Shown here: positions 16,723-24,845 of the stretch, in pieces | Layout of the letters: every line of letters starts with the position of its first letter | How positions within the stretch are numbered: the first letter of the stretch is position 1 | Assembly (NCBI RefSeq): GCF_003984625.1 | Contig: NZ_RWKH01000023.1 | Location: 38,217 to 102,216 of the forward strand | Origin: Variovorax sp. DXTD-1 | Lineage (GTDB): Bacteria; Pseudomonadota; Gammaproteobacteria; Burkholderiales; Burkholderiaceae_C | Direction: 5' to 3' | Length of the DNA: 64,000 bases | Program-made: the position numbers and the translations under genes | The notes under the pieces: model-generated | Told to the model about the DNA's origin: nothing | The model's input: only the letters and a program-made list of their open reading frames with translations | Databases searched by the model: none

Positions 16723-17897
16723 TGGGCGGCACTCCCTTCAGCCTCGGTCTCGAGCGCCACGCGCTCGAAATAGGACCGCACCACACCCATGTAGCGCACA
16801 TCGTCGAGCAGGAACGCGTCGTGCCCGTGCGGCGCGTCGATCTCGGCGTAGCTCACGTTGCGGCGGTTGTCGAGCAGCGCCTTCACCAGTTCGCGGCTGC
16901 GCGCGGGCGAAAAGCGCCAGTCGGTCTTGAAGCTCACGAGCAAAAACTTGGCGGTGGCCTTCGCAAGCGCAGCGCTGAGGTTGCCGCCGTGCGCGCGTGC
17001 CGGGTCGAAGTAGTCGAGCGCGCGAGTGATCAAAAGGTAGGTGTTGGCGTCGAAATATTCGCTGAACTTGTCGCCCTGGTAGCGCAGGTAGCTTTCGATC
17101 TGGAACTCGATTTCCTGCGTGGAATAGCGGTAGTCCAGCGTGGCCGCCTCGCCTTCCACCGCGCTGCGCAGGATGCGTCCGAACTTCTCGTTCATGACGT
17201 CGTCGCTCAGGTAGGTGATGTGGCCGATCATCCGCGCGATGCGCAGCCCCCTCTTGGGCACGACGCCGTGTTCGTAGAAGTGGCCGCCATGGAAGTCGGG
17301 GTCGGTCACGATCGCGCGGCGCGCGACTTCGTTGAAGGCGATGTTCTCGGCCGTGAGGTTGGGCGCACTGGCCACCACCACGGCGTGGCGCACGCGGTCC
17401 GGGTATTGCAGCGTCCACGACAGCGCCTGCATGCCGCCGAGGCTGCCGCCCATCACAGCCGCGAGCGTGCGGATGCCGAGCGCGTCGAGCAGCACGGCCT
17501 GGGCATCGACCCAGTCCTCGACCGTGACCACCGGAAAGTCTGCGCCGTAAATGCGCCCTGTGGCCGGGTTGGTGTGCATCGGACCCGTGGACCCGAAGCA
17601 GGAGCCGAGGTTGTTCACGCCGATCACGAAGAAGCGGTTGGTGTCGACAGGCTTGCCCGGGCCCACCATGTTGTCCCACCAGCCTTCGGACTTGGCCTGG
17701 CCTTCGTAGACGCCGGCGACGTGGTGCGAGGCATTGAGCGCATGGCACACCAGCACCGCGTTGCTGCGGTCGGCGTTCAGAGTGCCGTAGGTTTCGTAGG
17801 CGAGCGTGTAGCTGCCGAGCGACGCGCCGCTGCGCAGGGCCAGCGGGCCCGCGAACTGCATCGACTGCGCAGAGACGACCAAAGAAGTTGACGACAT
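16719..17897 (-). CDS. metX: Homoserine O-acyltransferase MetX
   Basis: The 392-residue alpha/beta-hydrolase-fold enzyme activates homoserine for methionine synthesis by acylation (acetyl-CoA or succinyl-CoA; which one cannot be read with confidence). Seen are the nucleophile elbow GGSLGGMQAL with the catalytic Ser, the early CHALNASHHVAG segment that shapes the oxyanion hole, and the C-terminal HGHDAFLLD with the catalytic His. The start at 17897 lies just after a SAM-II aptamer and an intrinsic terminator, so SAM abundance should lower expression of metX and metW. Confidence 0.94.
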   Translation of the reverse strand: MSSTSLVVSAQSMQFAGPLALRSGASLGSYTLAYETYGTLNADRSNAVLVCHALNASHHVAGVYEGQAKSEGWWDNMVGPGKPVDTNRFFVIGVNNLGSCFGSTGPMHTNPATGRIYGADFPVVTVEDWVDAQAVLLDALGIRTLAAVMGGSLGGMQALSWTLQYPDRVRHAVVVASAPNLTAENIAFNEVARRAIVTDPDFHGGHFYEHGVVPKRGLRIARMIGHITYLSDDVMNEKFGRILRSAVEGEAATLDYRYSTQEIEFQIESYLRYQGDKFSEYFDANTYLLITRALDYFDPARAHGGNLSAALAKATAKFLLVSFKTDWRFSPARSRELVKALLDNRRNVSYAEIDAPHGHDAFLLDDVRYMGVVRSYFERVALETEAEGSAAQ

Positions 17898-17901
17898 CAA
17901 T

Positions 17902-17935
17902 AAAAAACCCGGCCTCGCCAAAAACGAGCCGGGTT
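17902..17935 (-). terminator. Intrinsic terminator directly before metX
   Basis: On the minus strand the stem AACCCGGCTCG / CGAGGCCGGGTT (one bulged base) is followed by six T residues and then the metX ATG five bases later. It sits between the SAM-II aptamer and the start codon, so it is either the expression platform of the riboswitch or a terminator for the GDT1 gene upstream that metX transcripts must pass. The closeness to the start codon favours attenuation or sequestration of the ribosome binding site. Confidence 0.72.
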
Positions 17936-17950
17936 GTTCGCCCACTGACT

Positions 17951-18001
17951 GTCTTTAGCTGAATTTATAAAGCGCCCGCAAGCTGAAGCAAATCGGCGCA
18001 G
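17951..18001 (-). promoter_or_regulatory. SAM-II riboswitch aptamer upstream of metX
   Basis: Read on the minus strand, GCGCC pairs with GGCGC to form P1, the loop carries GATTTG, and the conserved 3' segment ATAAATTCAGCTAAAGA follows, in which AGCT pairs back with AGCTT in the loop to make the H-type pseudoknot of SAM-II. All conserved blocks of the class are present in order and spacing. SAM-II RNAs in proteobacteria control metA/metX-type genes. A possible -10 element TATACT lies at 18007-18012, inside the intergenic gap. Confidence 0.88.
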
Positions 18002-18025
18002 CCGGCAGTATATCGCTCTGCCGCA

Positions 18026-18589
18026 TTACCAGCCGACGATCATCACGATGCCGAGCACGAGGAAGATCGCCGCAGAGATGCCGTGCACGAGCGTGATCGG
18101 CACCCGCTTCACCAGCTTGTCGCCCAGCCAGACCACGGGCGCATTGGCCAGCATCATGCCGAGCGTGGTGCCCGTGACCACCCAGATGTAGGCGTCGGTG
18201 AACCGGGCGGCGAGCATGACGGTGGCGATCTGGGTCTTGTCGCCCATTTCGGCCAGGAAGAACGCGATGAGCGTGGTGCCGAAGACGCCGTAGTGCGAGG
18301 CCGCGGGCGCGTCGTCTTCGTCGAGCTTGTCCGGAACCAGCATCCAGGCGGCCATGGCGATGAACGAGCCCCCCAGGATCCAGCGCAGCAGGTCGGGGCC
18401 GAGCCAATGGGTGATCCAGTTGCCGACGGCGCCGGCCAGGGCATGGTTGACGATGGTGGCAACGAAGATGCCGAGCACGATTGGCCAGGGTTTTCTGAAG
18501 CGGGCGGCCAGCAGGAGGGCCAGCAACTGGGTCTTGTCGCCCATTTCGGCGAGCGCGACCACGCCGGTTGCAACGAGAAAAGCTTCCAT
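18026..18589 (-). CDS. GDT1/TMEM165 (UPF0016) family manganese exporter
   Basis: The 187-residue membrane protein has six predicted helices in two repeats, each with the family motif EMGDKT (residues 15-20 and 114-119), which forms the cation site. Bacterial members (MneA and relatives) export Mn2+; plant and yeast relatives move Ca2+ or Mn2+ against protons. The acidic loop DKLDEDDAP separates the halves. The start at 18589 opens at the first helix; a longer frame from 18637 would run into the leader. A yybP-ykoY riboswitch upstream supports the manganese role. Confidence 0.92.
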   Translation of the reverse strand: MEAFLVATGVVALAEMGDKTQLLALLLAARFRKPWPIVLGIFVATIVNHALAGAVGNWITHWLGPDLLRWILGGSFIAMAAWMLVPDKLDEDDAPAASHYGVFGTTLIAFFLAEMGDKTQIATVMLAARFTDAYIWVVTGTTLGMMLANAPVVWLGDKLVKRVPITLVHGISAAIFLVLGIVMIVGW

Positions 18590-18624
18590 GAGGGCAGGGG
18601 TTCCTTGGGCCGAAGGACGCAATT

Positions 18625-18667
18625 GACCGTGCAACACCTTCGGCCAAATTCCCGAAGTTGCACGGTC
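18625..18667 (-). promoter_or_regulatory. Hairpin between the Mn riboswitch and the GDT1 start
   Basis: A perfect 11-bp stem, GACCGTGCAAC with GTTGCACGGTC, lies right after the aptamer on the minus strand. It lacks a T run, so it probably acts as expression platform by occluding or exposing translation signals rather than as a terminator. Its 5' arm overlaps the 3' side of the aptamer (TTTGACCG), which would allow the two structures to compete. Confidence 0.55.
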
Positions 18668-18774
18668 AAAGGTCTCGCCAGGTGAATCACTGCGCGCGCC
18701 ATGTCCCGTGTGGGGCAGGACAAGTCTGTTGACGCGGGCCCTTCTCGCGGTGGAAGGCGGCTACTCCCCAATGA
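18664..18774 (-). promoter_or_regulatory. yybP-ykoY (Mn2+) riboswitch upstream of the GDT1 gene
   Basis: On the minus strand the two conserved internal loops of this class are visible: TTGGGGAGTAGCC near 18773-18760 and CTGGCGAGACCTTTG near 18682-18667, flanking variable helices. The class binds Mn2+ and turns on exporters such as MntP and GDT1-type proteins, as found here. A -10-like TAGAAT (18788-18783) lies just upstream; a good -35 was not seen. Confidence 0.82.
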
Positions 18775-18882
18775 CGGAGCGGATTCTACCTGCGGCTTTG
18801 CGGCCCCTTCGGCGCCGTTCTTGTAAGCGGGCGCTAGCTTCTTTTAATTTTCGGAAGCCCTACAGCAAGCAGCAAATTCCTG

Positions 18883-18910
18883 CTTGCATTTCGTGTATTT
18901 CACCCATAAT
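18883..18910 (+). promoter_or_regulatory. Putative promoter of the RNA-binding protein gene
   Basis: CTTGCA (18883-18888) and CATAAT (18905-18910) are spaced 16 bases apart in a locally AT-rich patch. The predicted transcript would have a leader of about 130 bases before the gene at 19046, as is common for cold-induced RNA-binding protein genes; regulation is not shown by the sequence. Confidence 0.4.
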
Positions 18911-19045
18911 GCACGAGCCTCCCTCTTCATTTTGCCGGGGCGGCAGTTCGGTGATCGGTCAGTTTCGCGCGACTCGACAGCTCTTGGTTGAGTGATGCTT
19001 TCGGGACTCCATCGCTTTTCTTGATGTGTTTATAGGAGTCCCTTG

Positions 19046-19627
19046 ATGGGCAACAAACTGTATGTCGGCAACCTGCCTTACTCGGTGCGCGACGGTGATC
19101 TCGAACAGGCTTTCGGACAATTCGGCTCGGTAACCAGCGCCAAGGTCATGATGGAACGCGACACGGGCCGCTCGAAGGGCTTCGGCTTCGTCGAGATGGG
19201 CAGCGACGCGGAAGCACAAGCAGCAATCAACGGCATGAACGGCCAGCCCCTGGGCGGCCGCAGCGTCGTCGTCAATGAAGCACGCCCAATGGAAGCACGT
19301 CCCCCGCGCAGCGGTGGTGGTGGAGGCTACGGCGGCGGCGGTGGTGGCTACGGCGGCGGCGGTGGTGGTTATGGCGGCGGTGGTGGCGGTGGCTACGGCG
19401 GCGGTGGTGGCGGCTATGGTGGTGGCGGCGGCGATCGCAGCGGCGGTGGCGGCCGTTCGGGCGGTGGCGGCGGCTACGGCGGCGGTGGTGGTGGCCGTAG
19501 TGGCGGCGGCGGCGGTGGTGGCGATGGCGGTTTCCGCAGCCCCTACGGCGCCGGTCCCCGTGGCGGCGGCGGTGGCCGCTCCGGCGGTGGTGGCGGTGGC
19601 TACGGCGGCGGGAACAGCGGCTACTGA
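19046..19627 (+). CDS. Glycine-rich RRM RNA-binding protein
   Basis: The 193-residue protein has one RNA recognition motif in residues 4-82, with RNP2 LYVGNL (5-10) and RNP1 KGFGFVEM (44-51), and a C-terminal low-complexity tail (about 90-193) of glycine with regular Tyr, Arg and Ser. Similar proteins occur in cyanobacteria and beta/gammaproteobacteria and bind single-stranded RNA, often in the cold; the tail could drive phase separation, which is inference. The ATG at 19046 has TAGGAG upstream. A terminator follows, so it is transcribed alone. Confidence 0.92.
   Translation: MGNKLYVGNLPYSVRDGDLEQAFGQFGSVTSAKVMMERDTGRSKGFGFVEMGSDAEAQAAINGMNGQPLGGRSVVVNEARPMEARPPRSGGGGGYGGGGGGYGGGGGGYGGGGGGGYGGGGGGYGGGGGDRSGGGGRSGGGGGYGGGGGGRSGGGGGGGDGGFRSPYGAGPRGGGGGRSGGGGGGYGGGNSGY
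19311..19620 (+). repeat. GGC/GGT-rich microrepeats encoding the Gly tail
   Basis: Direct imperfect repeats of the type GGCTACGGCGGCGGCGGTGGT code for Gly-Tyr-Gly blocks and later Gly-Arg-Ser blocks. Such tracts change length by slippage between strains. They are protein-coding and are neither CRISPR nor a VNTR outside a gene. Confidence 0.85.
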
Positions 19628-19652
19628 GCCCTGCATTCCAGGCACACAGGCA

Positions 19653-19678
19653 AAAGGCTCCCGAGGGAGCCTTTTTCT
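19653..19678 (+). terminator. Intrinsic terminator after the RNA-binding protein gene
   Basis: AAAGGCTCCC and GGGAGCCTTTTT form a tight hairpin with a GA loop and a T run, 25 bases after the stop codon. The A run on the 5' side lets it work on the minus strand too, for the convergent SDR gene. Confidence 0.85.
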
Positions 19679-19729
19679 TTGGCGCTCGCGAAGAATCCGC
19701 TCGCGCAGCCTTGCCGAGAGCCCTGCCGT

Positions 19730-20512
19730 TCAGCTTTCGCCGCTGCGCTTCTTGCGGGCCCGGCCCTGCACGGCGCGGTCGAGCACGGCGTTCGGCAGCA
19801 TGCGCATGAGCTTGGCGACAACGCCCATCTGCCAGGGAATCACGCGGTAACTGGTGCCGGCCTCGATGGCGCGCAGCGCCTGGTCCGCAAAATCTTCGGC
19901 CTTCATGAGAAAGGGCATGCCGTACCGGTTGCCCTGGGTCAACGGCGTGTCGATGTAGCCGGGGCAGAGGGTGACGACCTTGACGCCGCTGCCATGCAGC
20001 TCGCCGCGCAAGCTCTCGCAGTACGCGACGACACCCGCCTTGCTGGCGCAATAAGCCCCGTGCCCCGGCAAGCCGCGTATGGCCGCGACGCTCGCGATGC
20101 CGACCAGCCGGCCGCTGCCGCGCTGCCTCATTGCCGCCACGAAAGGGTGAAAGGTGCCCATCAGGCCCACGTTGTTGGTGGCGAAGGTTCGCGCCATCAC
20201 GTCAATGTCTTCACGTTCCGCCGTGTCGATGCCCACGCTGATGCCGGCGTTGGCAATGACTACATCGGGCAAGCCCTGGCGCTCGATGCATGCGGCGCCC
20301 GCGGCCAGGATGCTGTCGATCTGCGCCACGTCCGCGCTATAGATCCGGTAGGTGGCCGGATCAAGGTTGCGGGCGTTTGCCCAGGTTTCGATTTCCGCGG
20401 TGCGCCGCGCCACAAGGGCCAGCCGGTAGCCGGCTTCGTGGAAGCTGGCGGCCAGGGCCTGGCCGATGCCGCTCGACGCACCGGTGATGAAGACCAGCGG
20501 GGACGTAGTCAT
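19730..20512 (-). CDS. Short-chain dehydrogenase/reductase
   Basis: The 260-residue NAD(P)-dependent oxidoreductase shows the cofactor motif TGASSGIG (10-17), the NAG motif in IANAGIS and the catalytic YxxxK in AYCASK with an upstream Ser in GIASVA. It belongs to the classical SDR group; the substrate cannot be read. It lies just 31 bases downstream of lptC in the same direction and may be transcribed with the kdsD-kdsC-lptC genes. Confidence 0.87.
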   Translation of the reverse strand: MTTSPLVFITGASSGIGQALAASFHEAGYRLALVARRTAEIETWANARNLDPATYRIYSADVAQIDSILAAGAACIERQGLPDVVIANAGISVGIDTAEREDIDVMARTFATNNVGLMGTFHPFVAAMRQRGSGRLVGIASVAAIRGLPGHGAYCASKAGVVAYCESLRGELHGSGVKVVTLCPGYIDTPLTQGNRYGMPFLMKAEDFADQALRAIEAGTSYRVIPWQMGVVAKLMRMLPNAVLDRAVQGRARKKRSGES

Positions 20513-20543
20513 GGGTGCGGGCGGCTTCCGGTGATTTTTTTCT

Positions 20544-21188
20544 TCAGCGCGGCTTGCCGCCCGAGGCGGCTGCCGACGGAATCAGGACGCCGCGCACTCG
20601 CCCGGTCAGGTTGGCGACCCCGCTCAGGTTGTCGTAGTCGAGGTTGTCGGCGGTGAACTGGTCAGTGCCGCGAATGAGGGTGACGGGCTTGTTCGAGGTC
20701 ACGCGTTCGGTGTCGAGAAAGGCATGCAGAAAGTCGCCGCGGAACTCGAGGCGCGGCGTGGCCTTGCCGTTGGGGCCGACGACCGGATCGCGAATCACGA
20801 TGGCATTGCCGAAGAGCTGGATCTCGCTGCCGTCGGAATTCGACAGCCCGCGGTTGGCCGTGGCATGGGTCGTGTAGCCCTGCGGAGAGACGGAGCGCAC
20901 GCGCACCTCGTCAACCTCGGTGGTGTCGGTGTCGGGGTAGTGACGGCCTTCCTTGCCGTGGAGTTCGCTGCGCAAGTCGCCGTTGGGCAGGTAGTTCTTG
21001 ATGACGAAGCCGCGCATGAAATAGTCGGGCTCGTGGGTGGGCGCGGCCTTGACCGTGGGCTCGAGCAGCTTGGGCGCATTGCGCACCAGCCAGTAGGTGC
21101 CGAGCGCCACGGCCGCCGTCAGGATGATGGGCAGGTAGATGGTGGCGCGGTCGACCGCGTTGCGCAGCAGGTTCCAGGCGCGGCTCAT
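20544..21188 (-). CDS. lptC: LPS transport protein LptC
   Basis: The 214-residue protein has one N-terminal transmembrane helix (about 17-36) and a periplasmic beta-jellyroll with the LptC pattern DYFMRGFVIKNYLPNG and the later ATANRG block. It passes LPS from the LptB2FG transporter to LptA. Its start overlaps the kdsC stop by four bases. lptA and lptB, which normally come next, are not found here because the SDR gene follows. Confidence 0.92.
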   Translation of the reverse strand: MSRAWNLLRNAVDRATIYLPIILTAAVALGTYWLVRNAPKLLEPTVKAAPTHEPDYFMRGFVIKNYLPNGDLRSELHGKEGRHYPDTDTTEVDEVRVRSVSPQGYTTHATANRGLSNSDGSEIQLFGNAIVIRDPVVGPNGKATPRLEFRGDFLHAFLDTERVTSNKPVTLIRGTDQFTADNLDYDNLSGVANLTGRVRGVLIPSAAASGGKPR

Positions 21189-21733
21189 TGCGTGGGACCT
21201 CGCGCAGCGTCGAGCAGGCGCCGGTACTGGCCGCAGGCGGTCAGCAGCACGTCGCAGAACTCGCGCGCCGCGCCTTCACCGCCGCGCGCCCGGGTGACGT
21301 AGTTGACGGCGTCGCGCACTTCCACGTGCGCGTTGGCTGGCGCCGCTGCAAAGCCGACGCGCGCCAGCACCGGCAGGTCGGGCCAGTCGTCGCCGATGGC
21401 GGCGGCCTGGTGCCAGCCGAAGCCCAGCTGTTCGAGCATGGCCTCGGCCGCGGGCAGCTTGTCTTCGGTGCCGTAGCGCACATGCTGGATGCCGAGTGCC
21501 TCGAGCCGCACGCGCAGCGGCTTGGAATCGCGTCCGGTAATCACCGCCGGCGTGATGCCCGCCAGGCGAAGCAGCTTGAGCCCGTAGCCGTCGAGGATGC
21601 TGAAGCGCTTGAGGGTTTCGCCGTGCTCGGTGAAGTACACACCGCCGTCGGTCAGCACGCCGTCGATGTCGAAGAAGGCCACCCGCACATCCTGCGCGGC
21701 CAGCAAGGTTTCAGCCTGGAAGTCGAGCGGCAT
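21185..21733 (-). CDS. kdsC: 3-deoxy-D-manno-octulosonate 8-phosphate phosphatase KdsC
   Basis: The 182-residue HAD-superfamily (C0) phosphatase releases Kdo from Kdo-8-phosphate for LPS core synthesis. It has the nucleophile motif DIDGVLTDG (22-30), motif II in ITGRDS, and motif III/IV in GDDWPDLP. The start at 21733 overlaps the kdsD stop (TGATG). Length is normal for KdsC; the much longer open frame upstream is antisense-like shadow of kdsD. Confidence 0.94.
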   Translation of the reverse strand: MPLDFQAETLLAAQDVRVAFFDIDGVLTDGGVYFTEHGETLKRFSILDGYGLKLLRLAGITPAVITGRDSKPLRVRLEALGIQHVRYGTEDKLPAAEAMLEQLGFGWHQAAAIGDDWPDLPVLARVGFAAAPANAHVEVRDAVNYVTRARGGEGAAREFCDVLLTACGQYRRLLDAARGPTQ

Positions 21734-22731
21734 CAGATGACCTTCGCGCGCATCAGGTCGTTGATGCTCAGCGCGCCGATCAAAAGCCCCACGGGGTCGA
21801 CGATGAGCACGCTGGTGATGCGGTGTTCTTCCATCAGCTCGGCCGCCTCGACCGCCAGCGCATCGGCGCGCAGCGTGCGCGGGCCGGGGTGCATCACGTC
21901 GGCGGCGGTCAGGCCGCGCAGGTCGCCGCCGGTCTCCACCTGCCGGCGCAAGTCGCCGTCGGTGAAGATGCCGATGGCCCGGCCGTCGGCGTCGACCACC
22001 GCCGTGGCGCCCAGGCCCTTGGAGCTCATCTCGCGCATCAATTCGCTGAGCGTTGCGGTGGGGGCCACGCGCGGCACGTCGTCGCCCGAGCGCATCACGT
22101 CGCTCACATGGGTGAGCAGCTTGCGGCCCAGCGCACCGCCGGGGTGCGAGCGCGCGAAGTCTTCGGAGCCGAAACCGCGCGCGTCGAGCAGCGCCACCGC
22201 CAGCGCATCGCCCATTGCCATCTGGGCGGTGGTGCTTGCGGTGGGGGCCAGGTTGAGCGGGCAGGCTTCCTTGGCAACGCCGGCATCGATCACGATGTCG
22301 GCGTGGCGCGCCAAGGTGGAATCGGTGCGACCGGTCATGGCGATGAGGGGCACGCCCTGGCGCTTGACCACGGGGAGAATCACGGTAAGCTCGTCGACCT
22401 CGCCGCTGTTGGAGATGGCCAGCACCAGGTCGACCGACTTGATCATGCCGAGGTCGCCGTGGCTGGCCTCGGCCGGGTGGACGAACATGGCCGGCGTGCC
22501 GGTGGAGGCCAGGGTGGCGGCGATCTTGCGGCCGACGTGTCCGCTCTTGCCCATGCCCATCACGACCACGCGGCCGCGCACTTCGAGGACCTTGCGCACG
22601 GCTTCGACGAAGCTCGGGCCCACGCGCGACTTGAGGCCGAGTACGGCATCGGACTCGATGTCGAAGGTGGCACGGGCCCGCGCAAGGATGGCGTCGGCGT
22701 CGACCACGGGGGGCAGGGGAGCTGAACTCAT
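21733..22731 (-). CDS. kdsD: D-arabinose 5-phosphate isomerase KdsD (KpsF/GutQ family)
   Basis: The 332-residue enzyme converts ribulose-5-phosphate to arabinose-5-phosphate, first step toward Kdo. An N-terminal SIS sugar-isomerase domain (about 40-180, with MGMGKSGHVG at 58-67 and the catalytic-His region ASHGDLG) is followed by two CBS domains (about 205-330). It heads the kdsD-kdsC-lptC operon and diverges from the antiporter gene with 87 bases between. Confidence 0.94.
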   Translation of the reverse strand: MSSAPLPPVVDADAILARARATFDIESDAVLGLKSRVGPSFVEAVRKVLEVRGRVVVMGMGKSGHVGRKIAATLASTGTPAMFVHPAEASHGDLGMIKSVDLVLAISNSGEVDELTVILPVVKRQGVPLIAMTGRTDSTLARHADIVIDAGVAKEACPLNLAPTASTTAQMAMGDALAVALLDARGFGSEDFARSHPGGALGRKLLTHVSDVMRSGDDVPRVAPTATLSELMREMSSKGLGATAVVDADGRAIGIFTDGDLRRQVETGGDLRGLTAADVMHPGPRTLRADALAVEAAELMEEHRITSVLIVDPVGLLIGALSINDLMRAKVI

Positions 22732-22818
22732 CGGCGGATTTTACGGGGCGGCCGGCATCCGCCGTCATCGGGTGAAAGCGGCGCGCGCGGGGCATGGACA
22801 TTGCTCTAGCATCCAGCC

Positions 22819-24804
22819 ATGTCTTCGTTCGATCTCACGCTGTTGTATTTGCTTGCCGCGGTCATCGGCGTGGTGATCTGCCGCTCGCTGAAGCTGCCGC
22901 CGATGCTGGGCTATCTGTCGGCCGGCGTGCTGATCGGCCCCCATGCGTTGGCATTGGCGCAGAACTCCGAGGCCATCCGCCACTTGGGCGAGTTCGGCGT
23001 GGTGTTCCTGATGTTCGTCATCGGGCTGGAGTTCAGCCTGCCCAAGCTGCGCGCCATGCGCAAGCACGTGTTCGGCCTCGGCCTGCTGCAGGTGCTGCTG
23101 ACGATGACCCTCGCCACCGCCGGCGCGCTCTTGATTGCCTCGCAGCTGCCACCGGCCTGGCGGCTCGGCTGGCAGACGGCGCTGGCCCTCTCGGGCGCGC
23201 TCACCATGAGCAGCACCGCCATCGTGGTCAAGCTGATGGCCGAGCGGCTCGAGCTCGAAAGCGAGCACGGCAAGCGGGTGATGGGCGTGCTGCTGTTCCA
23301 GGACTTGGCCGTGGTGCCGCTGCTGGTGCTCATTCCCGCGCTGGGCGCGCCGCCCGAAGCGCTGGCCAAGGCGCTCGGCTTCGCGACGGTGAAGGCCATC
23401 CTGCTGATCGGCGTGCTGCTTTATGGCGGGCCGCGCATCATGCGCTGGTGGCTCACGCTGGTGGCGCGGCGGCGCAGCGAGGAACTCTTCATCCTGAACG
23501 TGCTGCTGATCACGCTCGGCCTGGCCTGGCTCACCGAACTGGCCGGCCTGAGCCTGGCGCTGGGCGCCTTCATCGCCGGCATGCTGGTTTCCGAAACCGA
23601 ATACAAACACCAGGTCGAAACCGACATCCGCCCGTTCCACGACGTGCTGCTGGGGCTCTTCTTCATCACGGTGGGCATGTCGCTCGACTGGCACATCGTG
23701 GTGGACCGCTGGGCGCTGGTGGGCGTGCTGCTGCTGATACCGCTGGCGTTCAAGCTGGTTCTGGTGACGGTGCTGGCACGGGTGCTGGGCGCCACCTCGG
23801 GCGTGTCGCTGCGCACCGGCCTCTACCTGGCGCAGGCGGGCGAGTTCGGCTTTGTGCTGCTGACGCTCGCACAGGAGCGCAGCCTGCTGCCGCCGTGGCT
23901 GGCCAACCCGGTGCTGGCGTCGATGGTGCTGTCGATGCTGGCCACGCCGTTCATCGTGATGTACACCAACGCGATCGTGCGCAAGCTGGTAGCGAGCGAC
24001 TGGCTCCAGCAGTCGCTGCAGATGACGTCCATCGCGCGCAAGACCATCAACACCGCCAAGCACGTGATCATCTGCGGCTACGGGCGCTGCGGCCAGAACC
24101 TCGCGCGCATCCTGGAGCGCGAAGGCATTCCCTACATGGCGCTGGACCTGGACCCCGACCGCGTGCGGCAGGCAGCCGCGGCCGGCGATTCGGTGGTGTT
24201 CGGCGACGCGGCGCGACTGCAGGCGCTGATGGCGGCCGGCCTGGCCCGCGCCAGCGCCGTGGTCGTCACCTATCTCGACGTACCCGGCGCCATGAAGGTG
24301 CTGGCCAACACCCGCGCCCACGCGCCGCAGGTGCCGGTGATCGTGCGCACCCAGGACGACCACGACCTGGAAAAGCTGCAGGCGGCCGGTGCGACCGAGG
24401 TGGTGCCCGAGGCCATCGAGGGTTCGCTGATGCTCGCGAGCCATGCGCTGGCGCTTGTCGGCGTGCCGATGCGGCGCGTGATCCGCGTGGTGCAGGACCA
24501 GCGCGACGCACGCTACAACCTGCTGCGCGGCTACTTTCACGGGGCCGACGACGACAACGCCGACGAACTCGACCATGAGCGGCTCAACACCTTTACGCTC
24601 ACGCCGGGTGCGCGCGCCGTCGGCCAGACGCTGGCGCGGATGGCGCTGGAAACACTGGGTGTGCGCGTTGCCGGCCTGCGCCGGCACGACGGCCAACCCC
24701 AGGTGCCCACCGACGACACGGTGCTGACGGACGGCGACACCCTGGTGCTGTCGGGCAAGCCGGCCGCATTGGCGGTCGCTATCGAGCGGCTGCAAAAAGG
24801 CTGA
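22819..24804 (+). CDS. CPA2-family monovalent cation:proton antiporter with RCK domain
   Basis: The 661-residue protein has 12 or so membrane helices (residues 1-390) of the Na+/H+ exchanger domain, a TrkA-N/RCK NAD-binding domain starting at HVIICGYGRCGQNLAR (about 415) and a TrkA-C domain at the end. It resembles YbaL/KefB-type potassium efflux or antiport systems; a glutathione-gated Kef role would need an ancillary subunit that is not seen nearby. Confidence 0.9.
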   Translation: MSSFDLTLLYLLAAVIGVVICRSLKLPPMLGYLSAGVLIGPHALALAQNSEAIRHLGEFGVVFLMFVIGLEFSLPKLRAMRKHVFGLGLLQVLLTMTLATAGALLIASQLPPAWRLGWQTALALSGALTMSSTAIVVKLMAERLELESEHGKRVMGVLLFQDLAVVPLLVLIPALGAPPEALAKALGFATVKAILLIGVLLYGGPRIMRWWLTLVARRRSEELFILNVLLITLGLAWLTELAGLSLALGAFIAGMLVSETEYKHQVETDIRPFHDVLLGLFFITVGMSLDWHIVVDRWALVGVLLLIPLAFKLVLVTVLARVLGATSGVSLRTGLYLAQAGEFGFVLLTLAQERSLLPPWLANPVLASMVLSMLATPFIVMYTNAIVRKLVASDWLQQSLQMTSIARKTINTAKHVIICGYGRCGQNLARILEREGIPYMALDLDPDRVRQAAAAGDSVVFGDAARLQALMAAGLARASAVVVTYLDVPGAMKVLANTRAHAPQVPVIVRTQDDHDLEKLQAAGATEVVPEAIEGSLMLASHALALVGVPMRRVIRVVQDQRDARYNLLRGYFHGADDDNADELDHERLNTFTLTPGARAVGQTLARMALETLGVRVAGLRRHDGQPQVPTDDTVLTDGDTLVLSGKPAALAVAIERLQKG

Positions 24805-24845
24805 GAGTACGCGCCCGGCAGGGGCGGCCGCGGCTTTAAGCCCGC

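Noticed and set aside
19311..19620. Regular GC-rich repeats that look like a repeat array
   Set aside because: They encode the glycine-rich tail of the RNA-binding protein; no spacers or cas genes.
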